This document shows positions 51,590 through 59,179 of a stretch of DNA of 64,000 nucleotides, piece after piece; the first letter of the stretch is position 1; each line of letters begins with the position of its first letter. Location of the stretch: contig NZ_JAQIOY010000010.1 of NCBI RefSeq assembly GCF_028023555.1, forward strand, positions 62,001-126,000. Reading direction: 5' to 3'. The notes under the pieces were generated by a model. That model was not told the origin of the DNA. It made no database searches and saw only the letters and a list, made by a program, of their open reading frames with translations. The stretch comes from Thalassococcus_A lentus. Its GTDB lineage: Bacteria > Pseudomonadota > Alphaproteobacteria > Rhodobacterales > Rhodobacteraceae. Made by a program: the position numbers and the translations under genes.

Positions 51590-53104
51590 ATGAAGATTTT
51601 GTTTGCTCAGCGCGCGCTGGAAGATTACCGCGGCTCGGAATTGTTCACATTCGATTTGGCTCGGGCGCTCGTTTGGCGCGGACATGATGTTTGCGTCTGG
51701 ACCCCGAAAAGGGGCGCTGTGGCGCAGCTGTTTGCGCCAAATGGCATCGCGGTCTGTGAAGATTTGGCACAGCTTCCGTTTCAGCCAGACGTTATCCATG
51801 GGCATCAGCATTTGCCAACCATGGCCGCGCTGGCCAACTTGCCTGAAGTGCCTGCTATTCACGTTTGGCATGGGGCGCGACCTTGGGTCGAACAGGTGCC
51901 TGTCAGCGAACGTATTCAGTTTCACGCGGTGTGCAGTGATCCGATGCGGCAAACTCTGCGGACCAGAGCCGACATTGACGCCGAAAAGGTTGTCCAGATC
52001 TCCAACTTTGTCGATACGGCGCGGTTTGATCGTCAACGCACTGGTTCGGGATTGAAGAAAGCGCTGCTCTACGGCCAGGACGGGTTCAGCCAGGACGATT
52101 TGGGCCAATTGCAAGAGGCATGCGTCCATGCGGGGCTGAGTTTCGATGTTATCGGACATGGTTACGGCAACGGCGTTGAGAACCCGGAATTGGTTCTGCC
52201 CGACTATGATCTGGTTTTTGCAGTGGGGCGCAGCGCGCTTGAGGCGATGGCCTGCGGGTGTGCGGTGATTCCGGTCGTTCCTGGCCTTGCTGGCACTTTG
52301 ATCGTTCCCGAGACGCTGGATCATTGGTCCGATCTGAACTTCAGCCCGCGTTATTTCAGAACGGCGCAACATGTGTCCCCCGGTTGGTTGCAAGAACAGA
52401 TTGCCGGCTATTCGGCCGAGAAGAACGCGCAGACCACTGCACGCATACGCAAGGATTGGTCTTTGGAAAACGCGGGTCGGCTCTATGAAGCGCTGTACGA
52501 GCGGGCGGTGTCGAAGGTTGGTTCAGCGCTCCCGACCGAAAGCTTTGGGCCCTATATGGCGTGGCTGGCAAAAGAAGCGGATGCGCTGGTGTGGGCGAGG
52601 GCGCAGGCTGAGGCCGAGACACGGCAACTTCGCCAGGATCTGAGCCTGGCCCGTGATACCGCCAAGGCAGCAGAGGCCCGCGTCCGGCACCTGCTGGAGA
52701 CCTTGCTGTTGGTTCAGGGGGGACATGTCGCCGCCGATCCAGAGGGCGCGTCAGCCTACGACGTCATTCAGGCCAGCGGTTTGTTTGATGCGCAATGGTA
52801 CCTGCGGTCATATCCCGAAGTGGCCGAGGCCGGCCTAGACCCTCTTCAGCATTATCTGGAGTGGGGAGTCGGAGAGGGGCGCCAACCGAGCCCCGGTTTC
52901 GACGAGGCTGCATTTCACGAAGCAAACCCACATCTTCAGGGGCTGGGACTTTGCGCGTTAGAGCACCTTGCCCGTCAAATGGCGCACGCGGGTCGACAAA
53001 TGGCAACGGGCTCGCAGGGTGGGGCTGGTCCGTTCCATGCAAGCGAAGACAGCAGAATGCACGCCGAGAACGAGTTGCCAGCTGAATTGGCTTCGGGGCG
53101 ATAG
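51590..53104 (+). CDS. Glycosyltransferase (GT-B type) with C-terminal WYL-like module
   Basis: The 504-residue protein begins MKILFAQRALEDYRGSELFT, with a GT4-like N-terminal Rossmann domain, and has GRSALEAMACGCAVIPV near residues 213-229, the donor-sugar E-x7-E-like region. A helical, coiled-coil-prone part follows (about 325-370). The C-terminal module FDAQWYLRSYPEVAEAGLDP, continuing LQHYLEWGVGEGR, is one seen in many surface glycosyltransferases. It lies alone between two tRNA-Val genes, so it may have been gained by transfer. The acceptor is unknown. Confidence 0.8.
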   Translation: MKILFAQRALEDYRGSELFTFDLARALVWRGHDVCVWTPKRGAVAQLFAPNGIAVCEDLAQLPFQPDVIHGHQHLPTMAALANLPEVPAIHVWHGARPWVEQVPVSERIQFHAVCSDPMRQTLRTRADIDAEKVVQISNFVDTARFDRQRTGSGLKKALLYGQDGFSQDDLGQLQEACVHAGLSFDVIGHGYGNGVENPELVLPDYDLVFAVGRSALEAMACGCAVIPVVPGLAGTLIVPETLDHWSDLNFSPRYFRTAQHVSPGWLQEQIAGYSAEKNAQTTARIRKDWSLENAGRLYEALYERAVSKVGSALPTESFGPYMAWLAKEADALVWARAQAEAETRQLRQDLSLARDTAKAAEARVRHLLETLLLVQGGHVAADPEGASAYDVIQASGLFDAQWYLRSYPEVAEAGLDPLQHYLEWGVGEGRQPSPGFDEAAFHEANPHLQGLGLCALEHLARQMAHAGRQMATGSQGGAGPFHASEDSRMHAENELPAELASGR

Positions 53105-53181
53105 CACCGGGCTTGGGCAGCCAAGCTTTACGTACACGTCATACAAGAACTTTCAAATAGGAACGCTACACCCTTTCATAT

Positions 53182-53318
53182 TTGAATAGCCTACTTTCAG
53201 ATTCTTCTATGTCTGAGTGAGCTACAAAAAGGTATAGGTTTATATGCGACATCCTGCCGGGTGTGTATCTGGTTAGCGTTTGTTGGTGTAGGTAAGATGT
53301 AGCCGGGTGTCGCATTTT
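53182..53318 (+). ncRNA. Candidate small RNA with terminator hairpin in an AT-rich gap
   Basis: The 281-base gap 53105-53385 holds no gene. TTGAAT (53182-53187), a 17-base spacer and TTCTAT (53205-53210) could start a transcript near 53217. At 53245-53257 and 53302-53314 two arms (TGCGACATCCTGC with GCCGGGTGTCGCA) form about a 12-bp stem followed by TTTT. The sequence GCCGGGTGT occurs twice, at 53257 and 53302. A transcript of roughly 100 bases would result. This is sequence pattern only; it may just be a terminator. Confidence 0.25.
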
Positions 53319-53385
53319 CTCCCCTAGTTTTAACGGGTTGTGCTAGCTCACACGTGGAATCTGCCAATACGAAAAGCCGGAGACC

Positions 53386-54270
53386 TCAGCCTGTGAGCAG
53401 GGGACTGCTTTTGGTGCGTTCGGCGACAAAATCGATGAAGCGCCGGATACGTCCGACTTCACGCAGGTCTTTGTGCGTCAAAATCCAGACACTGCGAGAC
53501 GTTGGCGAGAAAAGACCGTCGATCGCCTCAACATCCTCAAGAACTTCGCCCACCATTGTCGGCAGTCGCGCAACCCCGAGCCCGGCTCGGACAAAAGTTG
53601 CGGTTGTCTCTAGGCTGTCTGCCTTCAAGACAATGTTCCCTTTTGGAAAGAGCTTTTGGGTTTCATGTTCAGACGTCGCAACGACCCCGGTGTGCACGAT
53701 CAACGGAATACCGTCGATTTCGCTCAGGTCTTTGGAGTTTCCGCCGTAAGTTTCCAAAAGGTTCTTGTGGGCATAAAATCGGAAATCCAGACGTGCGACC
53801 CGGTGTCCCCAAAGGCTGGGTTTTGGGTTTTCTTCTGCGCGAAACACCACATCCACATGACCGGACGCAAAATCCTGAATGGCATCTGAAATCTTGATTT
53901 CCAAAACGATGTCCGGGAACTCCTGTTGGAAGTCGCGGATGACGTCGTCCAGATAGAACGGAAACATCTGTTGAGGTGCGTTGATGCGGATCACACCTGA
54001 CATTTCGTCATCAATTGTACGAAGGGTGTCTTCCATACCCCGTAGTTGACGTTCGATGGACTCAGCCTGCCGCGCGACCAGAAGTCCGGCTTCGCTCGCG
54101 ATCAACTTTCCGGGTATGCGATCAAAGAGTTTGCAGCCCAGCTCGTGCTCGGCGCGGGCCAATTGCCGAGACAGAGTTGGTTGGCTGACCTTGAGCACCT
54201 TCGCTGCGCCGGCCATGCTTCCTTCGCGGTGGATATGTAAGACAACGCGTAATGCGCTCCAGTCCAACAT
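53386..54270 (-). CDS. LysR-family transcriptional regulator
   Basis: From the ATG at 54270 the 294-residue protein has the LysR helix-turn-helix (WSALRVVLHIHREGSMAGAA, then KVSQPTLSRQLARAEHELG) and a periplasmic-binding-like effector domain. The frame is open to 54330, but the family starts at MLDWSALR. No divergent structural gene is adjacent, since the next gene on that side is tRNA-Val. Its target and inducer are therefore unknown. Confidence 0.9.
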   Translation of the reverse strand: MLDWSALRVVLHIHREGSMAGAAKVLKVSQPTLSRQLARAEHELGCKLFDRIPGKLIASEAGLLVARQAESIERQLRGMEDTLRTIDDEMSGVIRINAPQQMFPFYLDDVIRDFQQEFPDIVLEIKISDAIQDFASGHVDVVFRAEENPKPSLWGHRVARLDFRFYAHKNLLETYGGNSKDLSEIDGIPLIVHTGVVATSEHETQKLFPKGNIVLKADSLETTATFVRAGLGVARLPTMVGEVLEDVEAIDGLFSPTSRSVWILTHKDLREVGRIRRFIDFVAERTKSSPLLTG

Positions 54271-54459
54271 AAAATGGTCCTGACTACAAATTGCTCTTAG
54301 GCCACTTAGGCGCAAAGAAGGGTGGGGCAACCACAGACTGATTAAAAATTACTCAATAGTCTCGCAATATTCTTATGCGGCAAATGAAAGCCGAGGTCCA
54401 ATCAAGGAAATGTCAGAACAAAAACTGACAAAAGCAGGTGTCTTCGGCCGCTCTTTTGC

Positions 54460-54488
54460 TTGCACGCCGTTTCAGCATTCTGTAAAGC
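54460..54488 (+). promoter_or_regulatory. Possible promoter of tRNA-Val(UAC)
   Basis: TTGCAC (54460-54465), a 17-base spacer and TAAAGC (54483-54488) lie just before the tRNA. The -10 match is partial, so position is the main support. Confidence 0.4.
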
Positions 54489-54497
54489 GTGCGGCAC

Positions 54498-54573
<76 letters not shown>

Positions 54574-54582
54574 GAATTCCTG

Positions 54583-54616
54583 AAAAGCGCGTCTTTCACG
54601 ACGCGCTTTTCTTTTT
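54583..54616 (+). terminator. Terminator of tRNA-Val(UAC), also end of the small minus-strand operon
   Basis: AAAAGCGCGTC (54583-54593) pairs perfectly with GACGCGCTTTT (54600-54610), followed by CTTTTTG on the plus strand. The stop codon of the minus-strand 53-residue gene lies inside the stem, so the hairpin may serve both directions. Confidence 0.75.
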
Positions 54617-54757
54617 GCTGTCCTTCTTTTTTGCTAAGATTTCCAATGCCTTGGCTGTTTTCAAGGTTGCGATTTCCTCTTGTACTTCTCGGCACAGCAG
54701 CCCGCAGCCGGGCGGCATCCGCCAAGCGCTCATCAATCCGTCCCAAACCCGTTTCAT
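54596..54757 (-). CDS. 53-residue Lys-rich protein, second gene of the SoxR-linked operon
   Basis: From the ATG at 54757, with AAGGA eight bases before it, the protein reads MKRVWDGLMSAWRMPPGCGL and then a helical, Lys-rich end (EVQEEIATLKTAKALEILAKKK). Two cysteines flank the short PPGCGLLC stretch. It starts in an ATGA overlap with the DUF1127-like gene. No family is recognised. Being coupled to a gene behind a SoxR-box promoter suggests a redox-stress role. Confidence 0.6.
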   Translation of the reverse strand: MKRVWDGLMSAWRMPPGCGLLCREVQEEIATLKTAKALEILAKKKDSKKKSAS

Positions 54758-54966
54758 CGCCGGTTCCTTGGCTTGTTCGGCGCCATCGCCGAGCGTTGCG
54801 GCGCATGTCCGCAATTCAGGCCAATGTCACAGGAAAGATGGCTGTTTGCTCGCAAGGCTTCGATCCGGCGGCGGCGATTTGCGTCGTCGAATATACGTCT
54901 CAAGAAGCCGCTCGCGCGTGGGGATCTCGGGGGCAAAGGGTGCCGTGTTGGGGGTGTTCTTGCCAT
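54754..54966 (-). CDS. 70-residue DUF1127-like protein, probable SoxR target
   Basis: From the ATG at 54966, preceded by a near-perfect AAGGAG with good spacing, the basic protein has a Pro/Arg-rich start and a short segment FLRRIFDDANRRRRIEALRA followed by CDIGLN. This recalls the DUF1127 helix (R-x-L-x-D-I-G) but is degenerate. DUF1127 proteins in alphaproteobacteria are small Arg-rich proteins; some bind RNA. Its promoter contains a SoxR box with a 19-base spacer. Confidence 0.65.
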   Translation of the reverse strand: MARTPPTRHPLPPRSPRASGFLRRIFDDANRRRRIEALRANSHLSCDIGLNCGHAPQRSAMAPNKPRNRR

Positions 54967-55001
54967 GGTGATTCTCCTTGAATGGTTGGCTTGATGCTGA
55001 C

Positions 55002-55032
55002 ATCGTGCTTCCTCAAGTTCACTTGAGGTCAA
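55002..55032 (-). promoter_or_regulatory. SoxR-type promoter driving the small minus-strand operon
   Basis: On the minus strand TTGACC (55032-55027) and CACGAT (55007-55002) are 19 bases apart, the over-long spacing that SoxR/MerR activators correct by DNA distortion. The SoxR box fills the spacer just as in the E. coli soxS promoter. The leader would be about 30 bases to ATG 54966. Confidence 0.7.
55011..55028. promoter_or_regulatory. SoxR box (18-bp palindrome)
   Basis: CCTCAAGTTCACTTGAGG differs from the enterobacterial SoxR box (CCTCAAGTTAACTTGAGG) at one central base and lies next to soxR. The soxR start codon is only 12 bases to the right, so SoxR may also influence its own transcription. 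Confidence 0.88.
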
Positions 55033-55040
55033 GCGATTTG

Positions 55041-55493
55041 ATGCGAAATCCAAAAGGGCGGGCGCAGCCCAATGATCTAAGCGTCGGTGACATGGCCCAA
55101 AGGGCCGGTGTCGCCGTCTCGACCCTGCATTTTTACGAAGCCGAAGGCTTGATTCAAAGTTGGCGAACGTCGGCCAATCACCGTCGGTATGACCGGCGTA
55201 TGTTGCGCCGTGTCGCGGTCATTCGCGTGGCACAGGGGCTTGGAATCCCATTGGCTGAGGTTGGCAAGATGTTGGAAAAAGTGCCGATGGAGGGCGCAGT
55301 TCGCAAAGGCCATTGGAGCGACGCCTCGGAGGCCTGGCGCGGCGCGTTGGAGGCTCGCATCGCCAAACTGCAGGCCCTGCGGGATCAACTGGACCACTGC
55401 ATTGGCTGCGGGTGCCTGTCTCTGGAGAACTGTCCGCTTTACAATCCCAACGACAGCCTTGGCGAAGCCGGGCCAGGTGCAAGACGCCTCTGA
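55041..55493 (+). CDS. soxR: Redox-sensitive transcriptional activator SoxR
   Basis: From ATG 55041 the 150-residue MerR-family protein has the winged-helix domain LSVGDMAQRAGVAVSTLHFY, then NHRRYDRRMLRRVAVI, a dimerisation helix, and the [2Fe-2S] ligands in CIGCGCLSLENC (pattern C-x2-C-x-C-x5-C). Oxidation of the cluster by redox-active compounds activates promoters with long spacers. There is no soxS in view, as usual outside enterobacteria, where SoxR acts directly on a few targets. Confidence 0.94.
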   Translation: MRNPKGRAQPNDLSVGDMAQRAGVAVSTLHFYEAEGLIQSWRTSANHRRYDRRMLRRVAVIRVAQGLGIPLAEVGKMLEKVPMEGAVRKGHWSDASEAWRGALEARIAKLQALRDQLDHCIGCGCLSLENCPLYNPNDSLGEAGPGARRL

Positions 55494-55512
55494 AGCCGGA
55501 TTTGCCACGTGG

Positions 55513-56697
55513 CTACCGGGTCAACACCTTCATGCCGCGGTCGATCCCGTCAAGTGTCATAGGGACCATGCGCTCTTCGAATATTTCGCGGATCATCTGA
55601 ACGGATTGGGTGTATTGCCAATGCCGTTCGGGAACAGGGTTGATCCAAAGATTGTCAGCCCATTGCTGACGCGCGCGTTCCAGCCAAACCTGTCCGGCTT
55701 CTTCGTTCCAGTGTTCGTTGGCGCCGCCGGGGTAGGCGACCTCATAGGGAGACATCGATGCGTCACCGACAAATATGCATTTGTAATCAGGCCCGTAGGT
55801 GTTCAGCACCTCCCAGGTGGGTGTGGTCTGATCCCAGCGGCGGCGGTTGTCGCGCCAGACGGCTTCATAAAGGCAGTTGTGAAAGTAGAAATGTTCAAGA
55901 TGTTTGAATTCGGCTTTGGCGGCCGAGAACAGCTCTTCGACCACTTTCACAAAGGGATCCATTGAGCCGCCTGCGTCCAGAAACAGTAGGACTTTGACCG
56001 CGTTGCGCTTTTCAGGGCGGGTTTTGACGTCGAGAAAGCCATGTTCGGCCGTGGCGCGGATGGTTCCGTCCAGATCCAGCTCATCGGCTGCGCCATCCCG
56101 CGCCCATTGCCGCAGGCGTTTCAGCGCAACCTTGATATTGCGCGTGCCCAGTTCGACATCGCCTGCAAGGTTCTTGAAGTCACGTTTGTCCCAGACTTTG
56201 ACCGCCCGTTGATGGCGGCTTTCACTCTGGCCGATGCGGATGCCTTCGGGGTTGTAGCCATAGGCACCAAAGGGCGACGTGCCCGCCGTTCCAATCCATT
56301 TGTTGCCGCCCTGATGGCGACCCTGTTGTTCCTTGAGCCGTTCCTTGAGCGTCTCCATCAGCTTGTCAAAGCCGCCAAGTGCTTCGATTTCGGCCTTTTC
56401 TTCGGCACTCAGATGTTTTTCGGCCATTTTTTCCAGCCAATCGGCTGGCAGATCGACGGCTTCCATGACCTGATCAAAGGTGATGTCTTCGAGACCCTTG
56501 AAACTGGCCGCAAAGGCGCGATCAAAGCGGTCAATATGGCGTTCGTCCTTGACCATGGCGCTGCGCGCCAGAAAATAGAACCCTTCGACATCATAAAGCG
56601 CGAGCCCGCGGCCCATACCTTCGAGGAAGGTCAGGTATTCGCGAAGCGAGACAGGCACGCCAGCGCGGCGCAGGTTTTCGAAAAAGGGTACGAACAT
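55513..56697 (-). CDS. VWA-domain protein, CoxE-like
   Basis: The 394-residue protein has a helical N-terminal part (MFVPFFENLRRAGVPVSLREY and KEQQGRHQGGNKWIGT) and a von Willebrand A-type domain beginning VKVLLFLDAGGSMDPF. The MIDAS motif is D-A-G-G-S rather than D-x-S-x-S, as in CoxE-like proteins. Such proteins work with MoxR AAA ATPases as chaperones for metal-enzyme or complex assembly. The MoxR partner is the gene at 60115-60957 on the same strand. Confidence 0.85.
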   Translation of the reverse strand: MFVPFFENLRRAGVPVSLREYLTFLEGMGRGLALYDVEGFYFLARSAMVKDERHIDRFDRAFAASFKGLEDITFDQVMEAVDLPADWLEKMAEKHLSAEEKAEIEALGGFDKLMETLKERLKEQQGRHQGGNKWIGTAGTSPFGAYGYNPEGIRIGQSESRHQRAVKVWDKRDFKNLAGDVELGTRNIKVALKRLRQWARDGAADELDLDGTIRATAEHGFLDVKTRPEKRNAVKVLLFLDAGGSMDPFVKVVEELFSAAKAEFKHLEHFYFHNCLYEAVWRDNRRRWDQTTPTWEVLNTYGPDYKCIFVGDASMSPYEVAYPGGANEHWNEEAGQVWLERARQQWADNLWINPVPERHWQYTQSVQMIREIFEERMVPMTLDGIDRGMKVLTR

Positions 56698-56840
56698 GGC
56701 GGCACGCTAGCCTGTTTGTCAGCCGGATTGTATCGCTAATTGCGCAAACGGTGCGTCATGATCCCGAGGTTTTGAAAGGGGCGGGCGATCTGCTGCGCCG
56801 CGCTTTGGGCGGCGTTTGAAAATCCGCAAAGGCGCTGCGC

Positions 56841-57008
56841 TCAGGTCAGCGCCTTTTCGATCAGGATCGTGACCAACAAACCCAGCAGGGCCAGGGCGAT
56901 GGCATAGACGGTGGCATATTGCGCTATGTCGAGTTTGTTGCCTTTGCGACGCGCGGCGGTCAAACCGCCGAGGATGGCTCCGATAACCGCTCCGGCAATT
57001 ACGATCAT
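56841..57008 (-). CDS. 55-residue membrane protein
   Basis: From the ATG at 57008 the product has two hydrophobic helices (IVIAGAVIGAILGGLTAA and YAIALALLGLLVTILI) joined by a basic loop (RRKGNKL). It starts in an ATGA overlap with the upstream DUF2927 gene. Similar short proteins occur in Rhodobacterales beside this gene set, to my recollection. Two GC-rich inverted repeats follow (56796-56813 and around the stop). Function unknown. Confidence 0.72.
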   Translation of the reverse strand: MIVIAGAVIGAILGGLTAARRKGNKLDIAQYATVYAIALALLGLLVTILIEKALT

Positions 57009-58399
57009 AGTGCGCCTCGTCTCCTTTTGGCGGGGCTGAGCGAAGAGATTTCACGCAGTTTGGCCCGCACGGCCCAATCCGAGCCAAAGCCGTATCGTGC
57101 CCAGCCGAGACTGTCCAGACGCACTTCGCGTGCTTCGGTAATCCGTCCGGCCAGATCCAGCGCTTCGGCGCGCAGCATCATCAGAGTTGCCAGAAGGGCT
57201 GCGTTTTCGTGTCGGGCTGCGGTGTCCAGATGTGGGGTCAAAAGGAACAATGCGTCATCGGCACGACCGGCGCTGATGGCATAGGCTGCCAACTGGGAGG
57301 CCACATAGGCGCGATGCAAGGCTGTATCCCGTCCGTTTCCAAAGAAGCGCTGTGACAGAACAAAGTGATCCTGTGCGGCTTCCAGATCAGACCCTTGCAG
57401 CAAACGGCCCATGGCATAGTGCGAAAAGGCGCGGCGATGATCGGTCCAGCCCATGGCTGTGGCGACTTTGAGCGCCTCGACCGCGGCCTGTTTGCGTTGC
57501 GCCGGATTGGCACCGGGGCCAAGCGCGGTTTGTACCGCTTCGATCCAGACACGCGGTGTGCGTTGCAGGCGGCGCGGGGCCACGTTTTGTCCACGCGGAT
57601 TGATCCGAGCGAGAATTCCGGGCAGGCGGTCTGCGGCCTCGGAGCGGCTCATGCCGTTGCGAAGGGCCGGATCATAGTAGGCCCGCAGGATCAGCATGTC
57701 ATAGCCGGTCAGAACGGTATGCACGTTGTCGTCGTTAAAGACGCTGTCGGGCAGGCGATAAAGGTCGTTCAATGGGCCAAGCGCTTGGGCTAGCTCTTCG
57801 TGCAGGCAATCGCGCACCTCTTGCGGGCTGGCGTCATTGGGCAGGAAGATCGACAGTCTTTTCCGGTCGGTCAGGCGCGACCAGTTGACCTTGGCAGTGC
57901 GGCGCGACGCTTTGTATTCAGCAAGCGATGTCACGTTCGGCACTACAAAACAGGCGGCCTGTGGCAGCGCTTTGCGAATGTCCGCGCGGCTGACGGCCTG
58001 AACGGTTATATTGGCGTTAGCCGAGTTGCTCAGCGCAATATTGATGCCAGCTTCGGCGCGCAACCGGTGCAGCAGCCGTTTGAGATCCGGGCCGAGCGAG
58101 GCCGGCGGTGCGCCGGTTACACGGACTGTGATCGGACCCTCAAAGCGGGTAAGCGTCTTGAGCGGGCGACCGGATTCCAGCGAGAACGCCAAATCCAGGA
58201 AATCGCGCGCGATGTCGCTGTTCGAGGCCACCGGCGCCGCGGGGCGCGGTACCGAAAAACTCTTCATCGGTGGCAGGCCTGAATCGACACTGGAGGTCGC
58301 GGCGGCGGCGCGGGTGGCGGTGTCCGTAGGGGATACCGGCATACAGGCGCCCAGCATCAGGTAAAACGGAAGAAGGTAACGACGATATCTGCGCATCAC
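57005..58399 (-). CDS. DUF2927 lipoprotein
   Basis: The 464-residue protein has a lipoprotein signal with lipobox LGAC (Cys19), a Ser/Ala-rich linker, a DUF2927 domain including DCLHEELAQALGPLNDLYRL with a possible HE-type metal site and SVFNDDNVHTVLTGYDMLIL, and a helical, TPR-like C-terminal part (about 330-460). The family is alphaproteobacterial and uncharacterised. It overlaps the GNAT gene before it and the 55-residue gene after it by four bases each. Confidence 0.82.
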   Translation of the reverse strand: MMRRYRRYLLPFYLMLGACMPVSPTDTATRAAAATSSVDSGLPPMKSFSVPRPAAPVASNSDIARDFLDLAFSLESGRPLKTLTRFEGPITVRVTGAPPASLGPDLKRLLHRLRAEAGINIALSNSANANITVQAVSRADIRKALPQAACFVVPNVTSLAEYKASRRTAKVNWSRLTDRKRLSIFLPNDASPQEVRDCLHEELAQALGPLNDLYRLPDSVFNDDNVHTVLTGYDMLILRAYYDPALRNGMSRSEAADRLPGILARINPRGQNVAPRRLQRTPRVWIEAVQTALGPGANPAQRKQAAVEALKVATAMGWTDHRRAFSHYAMGRLLQGSDLEAAQDHFVLSQRFFGNGRDTALHRAYVASQLAAYAISAGRADDALFLLTPHLDTAARHENAALLATLMMLRAEALDLAGRITEAREVRLDSLGWARYGFGSDWAVRAKLREISSLSPAKRRRGAL

Positions 58400-58851
58400 G
58401 GTCTCTGGTACTTGATGAACGGTGTGACAGCGCCGATCCGGTCATAGAGCTGACGAGCGGTGTCGTTGAACGTCTGAGTAAGCCAGTAGACGGTGGGCGC
58501 GCCGTATGTGTCGGCGGCCTTGTAGACTTCTTCGATCAGGGCGCGGCCCACGCCCATCCCACGCGCATCCGGTTTGGCATAGAGATCCTGCAGGTAGCAG
58601 ACCTCTTCAACCTTCCAAGCGTGGCGATGGAACAAGTAGTGGGTCAGACCAACGGCGCGGCCGTCCGCTTCGGCGATCAGCGCGTTGAAGTCACGCGGAT
58701 CGTCGCCCAGAAGGCGTGCAAAGGTCGAGGTATAGACGCTGTCTGGCACGCTGCTTTCGTAGAAGGCCAAATAGTCCTTCCACATTTCGCGCCACACAGG
58801 TTCATCCTCGGCGCGCAAAGCACGCACGGTCAGAGCCGTTTTCTGGGACAT
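58396..58851 (-). CDS. GNAT-family N-acetyltransferase
   Basis: The 151-residue GNAT domain has the acetyl-CoA loop pattern in DLYAKPDARGMGVGRALIEE (R-G-M-G-V-G-R) and the fourth motif VYWLTQTFNDTARQLYDRIG. Substrate unknown. It is coupled to the DUF2927 gene by an ATGA overlap. Confidence 0.88.
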   Translation of the reverse strand: MSQKTALTVRALRAEDEPVWREMWKDYLAFYESSVPDSVYTSTFARLLGDDPRDFNALIAEADGRAVGLTHYLFHRHAWKVEEVCYLQDLYAKPDARGMGVGRALIEEVYKAADTYGAPTVYWLTQTFNDTARQLYDRIGAVTPFIKYQRP

Positions 58852-59179
58852 AGTGTTAAGCCTGCCTGCTCGTTGTTTACTCAGATGTTCAAGACATCCG
58901 TTGTTTTTCTGTCCTCTGTTTGGACACTATAGGGCAAAAGAAGGGTTTCTGCACAGAGCCCGATTCCACGTCGCGGAAATTTTTTCCACAGGTGGTTGGC
59001 GTAAGTGGAAATCAAATAAAAACAGGTGTTTGCACTGTGCAGTGTTGCAACAATCAGGCGGTTGTTCCGGCTTTGTTTCCAGCTCAACCATGGCGAGACT
59101 ACGGCATATTTCCGGGTTTTCCCAACGTCAACTTTGGGTTCAACTTGGGATTGGTGCGGATTTCAGGCGCAAACGCGTT
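58852..59179. other. Intergenic region between GNAT and AEC transporter genes
   Basis: This 328-base stretch has a relatively AT-rich first part. It contains a single DnaA-box-like TTTTCCACA at 58982-58990 and an inverted repeat CACTG-TG-CAGTG near 59033-59044. A plus-strand frame ending at 59183 reads protein-like (PNVNFGFNLGLVRISGANAF), but it has no clear start or ribosome site, so I do not call it. Confidence 0.4.

Noticed and set aside
58982..58990. DnaA-box-like TTTTCCACA, possible origin
   Set aside because: A single box without an AT-rich unwinding region, dnaA, parAB or GC-skew evidence is not an origin.
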